DNA of 64,000 nucleotides from NCBI GenBank assembly GCA_034401795.1, contig CM067370.1, positions 52,031,380 to 52,095,379 on the forward strand. Reading direction: 5' to 3'. The notes below the pieces were generated by a model, which saw only the letters and a list, made by a program, of their open reading frames with translations, did no database searches and was not told the origin of the DNA. The translations under genes and the position numbers were made by a program. Within the stretch, counting starts at the first letter, position 1. Each line of letters starts with the position of its first letter. The DNA comes from Chaetoderma sp. LZ-2023a (taxonomy: Eukaryota > Mollusca > Caudofoveata > Chaetodermatida > Chaetodermatidae). Below, in pieces: positions 44,226 through 55,260 of this stretch.

Positions 44226-46980
44226 TGTAGTTCGCTGGGTAGTGTCGGGCCGTTCCGATGTATCTCGGGGTGACGGACCTTGAACGAGGCTCCTAAGGCC
44301 GGTGGAACTCAATCATTCCGGTGGGGCCGTGCGACCATTGTCGCGAACATTAAACACAACGGTCTCATCCCAAGAGTTTGTGTCACCAGTATGCCTGTCC
44401 ATAGCAATTTCGTGATCTATGGACTTACAAGATTTGATTTGGTGACCTAAAAATATAAGTCTATACAATGAGTTTACCTAACTAATTGAAAAATATGCCA
44501 GATAAAACTACAATAAGAGCATATGAAAATACAAGACATAGATGCAGGTAGATGAACCTTTAAACATGGGGCTCCCAGAGGTACCACACAGACTCATAGG
44601 TCCACAGAGGTATTCCCGCAAGGGAGGCCCCCATACACTAGACACAGCTATTTAACCTAATATAAGTTATTATACTTCTAAGCTGAAAGGAGGAAGGCTA
44701 TCTCAGACGAAAAGGTAATGTGCCTCACGCGGGCCCTACTCCTAGTGCTAGTCTGGGTGAGTAGTATTATCCTGGCGTGGAACGTCGTCGCTGAATCCTT
44801 GCGAGAGGCAAGTGCCTCACATGGGCCTCTGTCTCGGGAAGGTGTTGCCACGGGTTAAAGCGGGAGAAGAATAGTAGGCAAAAATGGGCCCACTCTAATA
44901 TTTCAAACAAAAATGCTGTAGAAAGAAAAGACCATCCCTAGTGAGATTATGTCTATAGGGGTGCGTACTGTTTCACATGAAGATGGAACGGAAGATTCCC
45001 GATGGATTCCTTCGTTACCGCCTTATGTGATTGCTAATATGCTGAATTAGTAGTTGCCGCTTTATTTCTGCGGGCCTTCTTCTTTGCTTAATTCCGTTTA
45101 GTTGTTTTCAGAACAAGAATTAGTTTAGGCCGCAACTGGCCGATATCTACCTAGCTATTAGGCCCGGCTGTCACGGAGAACAGATGCCTGAGGACATCAA
45201 TACTGTAGACAGCGCTCATACATGTTACTTAGCGGGATCTCCGAACTGGGTGAGAATCCGGACATTCCGCTTTGCAACCACATGAAACATTACAGGACAT
45301 GGTTTACATTTCACGGAAGCATTATTAGGCCATATCTCCTATCGTTATGGTGGGGGTAAGAGAGACACATGCACACCGTAAATGTCCTTCCCGTAATGGC
45401 GTGGCAGATCTGAATATCATGCCCAGACATTTTAACAGAATTCGGTGAGAATACGTATCTCGCCCGTCACCGGGTCCTATGGAACTAACCGTTTAACCTG
45501 TCATTAGGTTTATATACAAGTTGCCAGTTTTGCACTGCGGTGCGGGAGGGTTGTCAGTAAATAAAATAATAATTAATACACATGTACAGGCGGTTCCACC
45601 TTACGACATCGCCCGCTTGTCCTTGTGGAGAAGCATAACAGACCACAGAGCACATACTTCAATGTTGCAGTACGTATCAGCTGCTGAGAGAAGAGATCTG
45701 GCCTTTGTCAACCTCTTTTCTTGAAAAGCTGTATGGGCCTGTGGAAGAACTGCAGAAAACCACAGATTTCATCTTGAGAACGGCTCTCCAAGTGTGATAC
45801 CAGCAATCGAAAAGAAGAAGACATGTGTTTTTGCAGTGCTTTCCTACATTGGCTTAAAGTACTATCTACTAAGTATCCGAAGATACGCGGGAATGTGTAT
45901 GTGATATGAGTCTTACCGGAGTGCGGGGCTAGATTATCGCACTGCCGGAAGGGAAGAATATATTACCGTATGTAATGACGAAAGTGTCTCTAATCATTTT
46001 GAACCTATCCTATCGAGCTGAATAGAAAAGGTTTAGTCAGTAGCATGCCAGGCTAAACAGAGTTATAGTACGGACAGCGACCTCAGTGAAAAATTGTTGG
46101 TGATGGGAGAAAATTCTGCATAAATAAATGTTGCTGTATATTGTTTCCTACGTGCACTGCATTCCTATATTTCCTATAACTTAAGCAAAACACTTTAACA
46201 GATGGCCACTGGCCATATACCTACGTAATCTAACCAGAACAAACAATACGGTGGCAATGATTAAGATATATATAGTAATACAGGTTGACGAACCTACTAT
46301 AGTGCGGTTAGCAACACATTGAGGAAAATTTAAATAACTATTTAACAAATACAGAAATTATAACTATTGGTCCTAAGACCGTTACGGTTCCTTTTAGTCA
46401 TCGGAACCGTTAGTACGGATACGTGATCATTAACAAAACCTATATAGAGAAATAATTAAACGGTGAAGTATAGTTACTTGAATACTCGGTAGTCATTCCC
46501 AAGTTAGGCTACCGTGTTACTGAAATTGAGACGTAGATCGGTAGTCGACATGAGATGACATAATAGCGTCGTCGAACGTTCTAGAACATTCTAGAAGCTT
46601 TATGTCCACGTGGTTATGACGTTAGGGCAATATTTTGAAGATAATCAGGAAGAGTTTTCCTGGATAACTCAGCCATTTCTCAACCGATTTTGAAAGCCCG
46701 TAGAATTCTGGTCTTGGTTAATGCCAAATTTAACGGGAACAGACAATCAATAAGAATTACAGAGTACCAGCTCGGTACACTATAAGCGCCATCCTATCTA
46801 GGTCACAACTACGCGCTCCATAGAAACAGTGTCCTGGCTCGCACATGCGCATAATGCGTTTTAACTAACCTAGTCGTTTTTCGACACGCTCTCTCCCCCA
46901 TAGGCCTATATACGCTTATAGCTCTACCCAGAGGGGTGTGTTCAGGAAACGAATCCTAGACGGGCGGTGCGTACCCAGCT
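44226..46980 (-). repeat. 3' LTR of the giant Ty3 element (left)
   Basis: It aligns with 58834-62370 through most of its length. Shared markers include gggccgttccgatg, atggacttacaagatttgat, ttagtttaggccgcaactg and gtcgtcgaacgttctagaac. Relative to the right LTR it lacks about 60 bp near 44260, about 140 bp near 45908 and about 790 bp near 46561, and it has gained the LINE fragment 45586-45820. Being about 2.8 kb it is unusually long for an animal Ty3 LTR. No strong polypurine tract is evident at its inner edge. Confidence 0.85.
45586..45820 (+). mobile_element. 5'-truncated LINE inside the 3' LTR
   Basis: This is the last 235 bp of the same LINE as 351-1003, in plus orientation. It encodes YVSAAERR... 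in one frame and ends ctcttttcttgaaaagctgt ... gatac cagcaatcgaaaagaagaag. The hexamer acatgt occurs at both borders (45580-45585, 45821-45826). The equivalent position in the other LTR (60255-60270, taatacatgtgttttc) is unoccupied. Confidence 0.88.
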
Positions 46981-47410
46981 TAGCTGACCCCATATCTGTC
47001 CTGACATCTAAGACAGGAAGAAAATTAATAAGAAAAATAAGATATATAATAATAACTTAAAACTGGTTTATACGGCAGCCTCAGTGCGGCTGAGACTGCA
47101 TGACGGGATTGTGACCTTATTGCACTGCGGAGGTTGTATTCTTTACGTCGCACACGGCGTCCGCAGTGCTCATTTTGTATGAGACACAAACGGACACTTA
47201 AAGTGTAAGATAACAATAGTCATCCTAGGGACCGGATTCAATTGATCTAACATATATAGTAATAAGAAGAAGAATATGTCAAAAAAATAAAGTAATAATT
47301 AACACATTTCCACAAATCGCCTATTAACATTTCTGCTGAATTACACATGATTACACCGCAGCAGCGAAATTTCCCCATCAAGTTTGGGTCCCGCGACTAA
47401 CGGTGGTAGG
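46981..47410. other. Stretch between the extra ORF and the 3' LTR
   Basis: AT-rich, with no ORF of note. A polypurine tract on the minus strand would be expected near 46980-47000 but is not clear. Confidence 0.5.
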
Positions 47411-48652
47411 TCACGGTGAATGCACTGTCATTGCTGAAATGCTCTCATCATTATTATTATTGTCACTGTCCGAGACATCCGAAGTGAAGGTGGCGGAAAT
47501 ATGGGCCTCCATGATGTCCCTCACAGTTACCGCTGGTTCCAAGATATCCGTCCGTGTGGCAGCGGCGGTACTAGTAGTTGCCAATGTTGCTGATGCGGTG
47601 GTGATGGGAGCTGACGTGATGATGCCGGTTGTAGCTGGCGTGGTGGTGGCTGTAGTTGTCATGGTGAAGGCGGGAAGCTGTACCGTCGGCTGTAGACCTG
47701 GTGTGGGAACGGATACGGTAGGAGATGACATCTTTCGGAACTTAGCGTACTTTAACAGACGACTAGCAGGAATGTTCGGTATGGGATGGATATCCTGTGT
47801 GTGGGCGATCCATTTCTTTCCCACGTATGGACGTTCTGGCGTGGTTCCCTTCCTGACTGCTGGGTCAGAAATGCGACGAGGCGGATGCTGAATAACACAG
47901 GTCTGAGTTACGCTGATTGTCACAGGCTGCGATGGTCCCGGTCCTTCGTCTATGGTAAGCTCCGGTGGAGATGGAGGCTGCGGATAACTGGAAATGTCTA
48001 TCCCCGCAGGTGTCGTAATCACCACTGAGATTGGTTGACTGGCTGTCGCTGTCTGTGCTTCTATGGTGGAGAGTGTGGTAACTGTAGCTGACTGGCTTGT
48101 AACTGGTGCGGGAGCTGTCGCACTGGATTTTACGGGAGATTTCTGCTTCCTACTTTGCTTCAGGACTGGTGTGGATGAAGTGATAGGTACCAGCGTAACA
48201 TTTCCATACACGACTGCGGGCAGAATTACACGCCTGGCTGTCCATACGTTACTTGCTGTATCCGCGGCAAGACGATGTCCAACGGGGTATCTACGCATGG
48301 TGTTTTTCGTGCAGGCCATTTTCTCGGTTGGGAGAACCTTGACCGGGAGCCGAGATTTGAAGCGTGTGGCTAGAATGGCACGATTCTCGTTCTCTTCCCC
48401 AGGAACTAATGTCACTTCCAACACACGATGATGATGCCGAAGTGCGTGAGTGATCCCGTAGCGAGTAGCGGTGTAGAGGTACTGGCATGTCACACAATAG
48501 GCTGATTGGAAGAGATGATCCTTATTAATATGAAGGGTGCGGTCGGATTTCCTAGTGAAAGTTCTGGTACATGGCTCTCCGCTAGTCAACAATGAGTTAC
48601 ACAGGAACCGCTTCGGAACTGGCACCGATTCTTCTTTGGAGGAATCCGACAA
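47411..48652 (-). CDS. Two-C2H2-finger protein ORF in env position (unrecognised)
   Basis: 413 codons are open on the minus strand between integrase and the 3' LTR. The N-terminus has two finger-like motifs. Finger 1 is FLCNSLLTSGEPCTRTF..K followed by DRTLHINKDH (C-x8-C-x12-H-x4-H). Finger 2 is YCVTCQYLYTATRYGITHAL followed by RHHH (C-x2-C-x12-H with later His). A basic central part follows, then about 250 residues of Ser/Thr/Pro/Ala-rich low complexity (e.g. TMTTTATTTPATTG) and an acidic end with DSDNNNND. The frame begins with TTG at 48652 and has no ATG before an upstream stop, so it needs a spliced leader exon (candidate acceptor ccatgcag near 48683-48690) or a non-AUG start. It has no signal peptide or membrane segment, so it is not a typical envelope. 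I do not recognise it. A nucleic-acid-binding regulator is one possibility. Confidence 0.65.
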   Translation of the reverse strand: MSDSSKEESVPVPKRFLCNSLLTSGEPCTRTFTRKSDRTLHINKDHLFQSAYCVTCQYLYTATRYGITHALRHHHRVLEVTLVPGEENENRAILATRFKSRLPVKVLPTEKMACTKNTMRRYPVGHRLAADTASNVWTARRVILPAVVYGNVTLVPITSSTPVLKQSRKQKSPVKSSATAPAPVTSQSATVTTLSTIEAQTATASQPISVVITTPAGIDISSYPQPPSPPELTIDEGPGPSQPVTISVTQTCVIQHPPRRISDPAVRKGTTPERPYVGKKWIAHTQDIHPIPNIPASRLLKYAKFRKMSSPTVSVPTPGLQPTVQLPAFTMTTTATTTPATTGIITSAPITTASATLATTSTAAATRTDILEPAVTVRDIMEAHISATFTSDVSDSDNNNNDESISAMTVHSP

Positions 48653-48699
48653 CGCGAGATCTTCAAGAAGTGATATCTCGTTCCTGCATGGTAGTTAGT

Positions 48700-50990
48700 T
48701 GCGGGAACGTTATTCAAAACATAATGCCCTATCTCTTCATGGTTTATAACTTTTCAGGCCAAATATAATAAAAAAATAATAAGAAGAAAACCAGCAGAAT
48801 TTAGTTTGCGACACGAAAGAAGCCTAATGCTATGTTCTTCCCTAGTGTCGAGTTTTGACGGGAAGACAAACTTTCCGAGCACGCTTCCTCCTTTCATACT
48901 ATTTGGTGACATCACAGGCGGCGGATGACCACACCTAAAAAAATTTACAGGTGATTCGGTCATTCTTATGTGAATGTTTCCTTGCTTTTCGCCTGGACAT
49001 CTTAGGATTAATTCCTCACATATGAGAGTAGTTGTAACTATAGGAATAATGGCTCGTTAAACTTGTCTTTATTTCGCACATTTAACAGCCTCAGATCAAC
49101 ATAGAAACGCGATACTACTTTGTCCTTGCGGCGCCTCACCTTTTAATTAGCGTGAGGCGGTTTTCCAGGTTGGATGCTTATAAACTTGCCTATTAGAATT
49201 TTAGGCGGGAGCACCTGATCGGGTGCGTGGGTGCCAGGTGATGTCATCGGTAATCTCCCGGACTCACCCTCTCCACTCCTCCATCGCGCTGTGGTAGTTG
49301 CGTTTTTGGGCGGCTCTTTTGTTTAAAGCGTTTGATCCAACTCACTGGAAATAGTAGTAAATGTCACGTGGCTCTAAAAAGCACATGGTTGATCGGAAAC
49401 GCGTATGCTGTCTATGGCGACAGCCAAAATGCTGTTGCTGAGATGTAGTCTGTTGCAGAGGCGAGAGATAAAAATATATATGTTACATCAAGATCGTTAT
49501 AATGTCCCGTATTTGTGCGAGTTCTTTAACATGCGTCTTGGTAAGTGTCTGTAATAGGTAGTTCTCAGTCCGTGTTGATTATAGACTGGAACGCACAGGA
49601 GAGAACTTTTGAAATTCTCTCTGTGATTTTACTGCAGGATTTTTGATGCCGCTTTACTGGCCCGTGCGCTAATGAGTTGTAGCATGGTAGAGCAGTTGTG
49701 CTCTTAATAAAAAACTTAACAGTGAAGTTGCAAGTAATTTTTATGAGTGGTGTAAACAGTTCTATTCATGCGGTAGATCAACGTTACTGATCCCGTCAAG
49801 ATTGCTGTGATTTCCGAGCGGGAGGGCTGGCCAAGCATTCTCCTTGATGGGTAGAACTAGTTCCGTCCCGGCTTAGACCAAACACATTTGTACCATTTTT
49901 AGTAATGGCTAAATTACAGTACATCTCGCAAACATGTGTGTAACAATTTTTATGATTATAAAGCCGGCGTTCGGAGATTGTGAATACAGTCAACCTGAGT
50001 GTCTGTATTTCTGTCATGTTGGTGATTTGAATCTGTTATGCGTGACTGGTTCTCTGCGGATGGTATTTGTGCTGTTGTGAGGATGACGCGTTTATGGCCG
50101 CCGGGTGCGGGAGGTGGGAGGGAGAGACGGCGTGAATGTCAACTTTAACGAACCCTGAGGGTATTTCACTCTGTAATGGCCGACCCCATGGGCGGGACAG
50201 AGTTACTTTAGAGTGAAGATGACCTGTTGGATGCTGTCGTAACTTTGATCAAACCATTGTCGAATTCAACTCTTCGGTAGAAAAATCCTACTCGTGACTG
50301 ACGACAATGCGGGCATCTTGCTCTCTTAATAATATTGACTGTTATTACGTGTAGATGAAGTATGTAGTTTAGCTGTTTCCATATGACGTCGGGAGAAGGG
50401 GGTAGGGGAGGACGCTGGACAAGCGTCTCTCCCGTGATGCATACTGTAGATGGCTGTGGTGCATTCCTGATATCCATATGATCAGTTCTCCCGTAACTGG
50501 ATAAGAAGGTGTGTGCGGGAGATTTGTTGGCTGCTGTCTGTTGATGATAATGCTGTTGTCGGGATGGCTGGGCTGCTGTATGATGCTAATGTTATAGGCG
50601 AAGTGGGTGCATTCCAATTTTCCATGCTGGTGAACACCAAGTCTGTTGTTATTTACGGGAGATGTAGTCTGCGGGAGGTATTACTCCTCCCGCAATTCTG
50701 TGCGGGAGGAATTTGTTGCGGGAACATTTATGTCTTTACCAGTAATTAATTAAGACCGGTAGGTGCTGCTAAATGCTGTTGTTGCCGATGTTGAATGTCT
50801 CCGTTATGCTGAGTATAACTCAGCACGTCTGTGATGTAGGCGCAATGATGAATTGACGTATCCAGTCCTGAAAGGCAGGTGTGTTCTTTGTAAGTGTTGA
50901 CGTTCTGTCTGTTGTGTGATGTTCTGACTGCTTGTGGGGGACTATGGTAGGCCTATTGGATTGGGCGGCCTTTGGATAGGGGGATGTGGT
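48700..50990. other. Untranslated-looking 2.3-kb internal region of the giant element
   Basis: It lies between the integrase-frame end and the finger ORF. The short open stretches (e.g. 48754-48963, 50208-50477 minus) lack family features. The phrase gcgggag recurs often between 50500 and 50720. It could hold an intron for the downstream ORF. That is inference. Confidence 0.5.
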
Positions 50991-50999
50991 CATCTCCCA

Positions 51000-52949
51000 T
51001 TACACGATGGTTGGTGTCCTGTCGTAGTTTTTAGACACTGGGTAAATTCGAGCCGAGAGTCTGCTGAACAGGCTGCTTCCCTGCCCACCGCATGGGGTAA
51101 TGTTGGTCGGTGCGGTGCAGGATGCCACATCCTCTGTTACAGCAGTCTCTCTAATACCTGAAGATTGAGGGTCACCAGATGACGAGTGGAGTGTGAACTG
51201 GACTGGGCTGGTGATGTCCGAACTTGGTGTGTAGATAAGTGACGCAAATTGGAGTGGTGGCATGGGTGGAACTTTCGGAGAGTGCATCCCTTGGGGGGAT
51301 TGTGGTTTCGCGATTTTGGGAATTGGTCGGGTACACCTTGTTGTACAGTTCTGCGCTTCTAGATCACAGAGCCTCTTCACTTCTATGCTATTCACCACAT
51401 GTTCCACCCCACAGGAAGCATGGCTTGGGTCAGCCTCAGCTTCTGCTTGTGGTGACTCTATGATGGGGGGGGGGGGCATAGCACGAAGTGGGTGGGAGTG
51501 GGAAGAGATCGGAGGAACAACTTTTCTATCCAGTCCCTTGGACAAAACAAACACATTCTTCAGATACGACTTCCCAGATCTAGTAGACCCGCGCTGAAGA
51601 GGGAGATAACGAGTATGTATCTCGTCATCGTCATCAGCGTTAGCCGCTTGTTCATCCACGTTCTGGCTTGGTAGAACTGGGGCTGAACTGGCACCACAGT
51701 CCTCTGCGCTAACCATGGGAATACTAATTTCCGTAGAAATATCTGTCTGGGTACCGGTGTCATGAGAAACGCCCAGTCCGAGCTCTGGTGCTGGGTCGTC
51801 ACTGACACACGGTTTAAGTCGATTGAAGTGGATGATGGAGGTCAGGCCATCCGAAGTACGGATGCAGTAGGTCACGTCCGACGTCTTACCTACTACCACA
51901 TAGGGGCCTTTCCACTAATAACTCAGTTTACTTGGCACGTTTGCAGACCGTCATGAATCGTATACCCAAACCATTCTTCCTGCTTCATATGGATCTCCAT
52001 GCACTTTCCGGTCGTGCCATGTCTTTTGCCGCCAGTGTGCAGTGGATAGTGTTTCTCTCACTAGCTCATGGGCTTGTTCTATCCTTGGCCGCAAGAGTTC
52101 GACATAGAGAGATGGTGAATTTTTCTCCCCTGGTATCCATGGCATGGCCAGGTCCAGGGGTAAGGCTAATTCACGGCCTAACAAAAGCCGAGCAGGGGTG
52201 TAGCCCATGCTGGAATGTTCCGAAGTGTGGTAAGCCATTAGCACATACGGGAGCCGTAGATCCCAATCTCTACAATCAAGGCATGTTTCCTTGGTAAGCC
52301 TCTCTGCGAGAGTTCTGTTGAATCTCTCTACCATCCTGTTGCTCCGGGGGTGGTACGGAGTTGTCCTTGTTTTGATGATATGGAATAACTTGCAGAGCTC
52401 TGATATGAGCCGGCTCTCAAAATTACTTCCTTGATCGGAGTGCAGTTCATAAGGCATACCAAAGCGGCAGAACACATTGCTGGACAAGACCTCCACTATG
52501 GTGGATGCCTCTTGGTCCGGCCAAGCAAATGCTTCTACCCACTTCGTAAAATAATCTTGTAATACGAGGATGTATTTATTTCCATCATCCGTCGTATTCA
52601 AGGGTCCGAGCACGTCGATAGCCACTCGCTCCCACGGTGCACCAACAATCTTAATTTGCGATGGTGCGATATGGTGTTGGCCAACAGTGCGTCTTTGGCA
52701 CAGGATACATTTGCCAACCCATGCCTTGACACTATCGCGAATCCCGATCCAGTGGAATCTCAGTTTGATACGGGCAACAGTCCTTTCCACGGCCAAATGT
52801 CCAGCGTTATCGTGTAGTTGATTCAATATACGTTCTTGATAACTTTCAGGAACTACCAAACGGTCATTAATGTACAGAAAGTTATCTATTAATTGACATT
52901 CTTCGAACCATTGGTAACAATATTTAGCTGCGGGGGATAAAGGTGGCAT
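51000..52949 (-). pseudogene. Ty3 integrase with long C-terminal tail
   Basis: One continuous frame, interrupted by two in-frame stops (near 51950 and 51915). The zinc-binding HHCC region is at residues 46-84 (H46, H51, C81, C84: HDNAGH ... CILC). The core has Asp112 in VAIDVLGPL, Asp172 in LHSDQGSN and Glu208 in RMVERFNRTL, with 35 residues between the last two (D,D35E). NRMVERF replaces the usual NGMVERF. Beyond the stops come the GPY-type segment WKGPYVVVGKTSDVTY ... IIHFNRLKPC and about 265 residues of Pro/Ser-rich tail. Apart from the two stops all catalytic residues are present. It would insert the element's cDNA. Confidence 0.9.
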
Positions 52950-52997
52950 CGATTCCTTAGGAGGACGTACCCCCTCCTGAATTCACGTGTATATATT

Positions 52998-53490
52998 TCA
53001 TGTCTTCACTTCTGTTGTTTGGTGGTGTGCGATTTTCTCCGGATTCCACTCTGCGCACCGCAATTCAGGGAACTCCGGAGATGGCTGTGTTGACTGTGTC
53101 ACAAATGTCGGGCTCTTCGTGTTCAGCCTCCGCGCTGATTCTGCTAAGGGCGTCAGCATTTCCATGCAATTTGCCGGGATGGTGAACAACATTAAAGTTA
53201 TAGGCCTGCAGGGATTCCTGCATCTCGTTACCTGGCCTTCCGGATTTTTTAAATTCCTGAGCCACCGTAGTGAGGCATGGTCTGTAAAAGGGTGCCCATA
53301 CAGGAAGTGTTCATAATATTTGACGAAATGAACCGCCGCCAATAATTCTCGCTTGGTGGTTGCGTATCTTTTCTCCGTTTTATTCAGAGTACGCGAACCA
53401 TAACCCACCACCTGCTTTGTTCCGTCTTCGGTGACCTGAGATAGAACTGCGCCAAAAAGCGGAAGCTGATGCATCCGTGTCTAAGATGAA
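52998..53490 (-). pseudogene. Ty3 RNase H domain
   Basis: After LDTDASASAF (first Asp, in the RT frame) a frameshift leads to FGAVLSQVTEDGTKQVVGYG, then SRTLNKTEKRYATTKRELLA (Glu), FTDHASLRWL (Asp), and in another frame NVVHHPGKLHGNADALSRI. This is the standard Ty3 RNase H layout between RT and integrase. At least two frameshifts. Confidence 0.85.
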
Positions 53491-54362
53491 ATCGAGGTTT
53501 GGATTAGGGTGAGCAAGAATCGGGGCGGTCGTCAAGAGTTCCTTCAGCGCCTTGAAGGGGCCTTCACACTCACTCGTCCACTCAAAGGGTCGATCCTTCT
53601 CGGTGATCTGGTAGAGGGGTGAAGCAATCTCGCTGAAATGTCGGATATAATGGTAATAGTACTGGCATAAGCCAAGGAAACTCTGCGTCTCCATAACCGA
53701 AGAGGGCCGTGGCCACTCTGCTACTGCCGTAGATTGTGATGGCTGTGTAGCCACTCCATCACCGGATATGACATGTACTAGGAACTCGACACTCTGTCTG
53801 AAAAGATGAAGTTTCTTTGGTCTGAGTTTCAAATTAGCCGTGCAGAATCTTGATAGCACGGCGTCTAAATTGACTAAGATTTGCTCAAACGTGGGTCCGA
53901 AGATGATTACGTCATCGATGTAACAGAGACAGATCTCCCATTGCAGGGTAGTCAATACCTGCTCAATGAGTCGTTCAAAAGCTCCGGGGTCGTTTCACAA
54001 CCCATAGGGCATCTTGCGGAATTGGAAAAGACCGTCTCTACAAACGAATGCAGTCTTTTCCATATCAGCTTCATCCATGGCTACTTGCCAGTAACCGCTA
54101 GCTAAATCAAGGGTACAAAACCACTTGGCTCCAGACAAGGAATCCAAGGCCTGATCTATCCGTGGTAACGGATAAGCGTCTTTAACGCTAAGATCATTAA
54201 GACGGCGTAGTCAATGCAAAACCGCAAGGTTCCGTCCTTTTTGCCTGCTAGCACTATAGGGCTATCCCATGGAGAAGCTGAAGGTTCGATAATACCCGTT
54301 CTTAACATGTCATTTACTTGTTGTTGTGCTTCCGCCTCTTTGTGAACGGGAAGACGTCGCAC
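53380..54362 (-). pseudogene. Ty3 reverse transcriptase
   Basis: Blocks in order on the minus strand: MLRTGIIEPSASPWDSPIVL and KKDGTLRFCIDY (54156-54362), FCTLDLASGYWQVAMDEADM and FVCRDGLFQFRKMPYGL (between, other frame), and ICLCYIDDVIIFGPTFEQIL (catalytic YIDD) with SFLGLCQYYYHYIRHFSEIA (53380-53955). All canonical RT motifs are present. A stop after MPYGL and a frameshift around 54180 break it. The order PR-RT-RH-IN places the element in Ty3 rather than Ty1. Confidence 0.9.
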
Positions 54363-54959
54363 CGGTTGTCATACGGGGTGATTATTGCCTGCATCGATGG
54401 AGTGTCGTACGAGATGAGTCTCTCTGAGATCCATATCCCCGGAGGAAAATGTGGTATCGCGATATTTATGTAATAATTTCTCGTGTTTGTGACTGCAATA
54501 ATCCAACAGTGGCACGCAGATATAAATTGTGTATCTGTTTGGGTAAATCATCAGTCAGCGGTGGTGTTGTGTCAGAAAGTGCAGGTGTTTCCAGTGAAAT
54601 TATGTCCAATAAATGGCCACAGCATACTCCTGGTTCCAGGGTGATGGGATCTGCAGTACCATTGAACACTCTATAGGGTATCTTCCCTTTATCAGTGGTG
54701 TCCACTATTATGCGGGGACTTGCGCATTGTGAGGCGATCATATAATCAGGGTCGGGTTCCAGCTTGGTGATGTGTGTGTTGCTTCCTAACTGTAATGCGG
54801 TGGCCTATAGGATCCGTTCCTGTCCTGGCTCAACCGTGGCAGTACTTGATAGTATTACTGCACATGTATCGTATAATGATGAGTCTGGTCCGAGAGGTAT
54901 CCGTCGGCTGTGTATGTCGAGTTCCTGTTGTCTGCTGTGTATGATGGCTTTGCTGGCAC
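54363..54959 (-). pseudogene. Protease-RT linker region
   Basis: A frame at 54466-54741 encodes IIVDTTDKGKIPYRVFNGTA and TLEPGVCCGHLLDIIS, the beta-rich linker seen between protease and RT in many Ty3 polyproteins. No catalytic motif. Broken frames on both sides. Confidence 0.55.
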
Positions 54960-55260
54960 TCAGAAAATCAGAGCCAAGCAGGGCGTCGTTATGAATGGAG
55001 GCGATGAAAACTCTTGAATGAATTGCATTTCCTCTATTTGTATGACTAGATTAACCACACTGGCCATGGGTACATCTACTCCCGTAGCCGTCTGTAGATA
55101 AATATGTGTAGGCTTAAGGGGGGGGGGACTTTTTATGAGGTGGGATGCTCTCATACAAGCTTTGGTTAAGAACGGTAATAGAAGCTCCAGTGTCGACGGT
55201 GGTGCTTGTAGAAACGCCACTAAACAGACAAGCACATTTGTAGATTACTTTACGATGAAC
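54960..55260 (-). pseudogene. Ty3 aspartic protease
   Basis: The catalytic loop STTVDTGASITVLNQSL (DTG) lies at the end of the gag frame. The domain then continues in another frame (54960-55235) after a run of ten G at 55118-55127, with flap-like PMASVVNLVIQIE. The homopolymer may be a mutation or a sequencing slip. The residues before and after fit a retropepsin that would mature the polyprotein. Confidence 0.7.

Noticed and set aside
47403..47891. Plus-strand open frame rich in Val/Ala opposite the finger ORF
   Set aside because: Mirror of the S/T/P-rich minus frame. Composition explains it and no domain is seen.
51472..51477. G homopolymer near 51466-51477 as a programmed frameshift site
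   Set aside because: It lies inside the integrase tail frame, which continues through it without change. No alternate frame with features follows.
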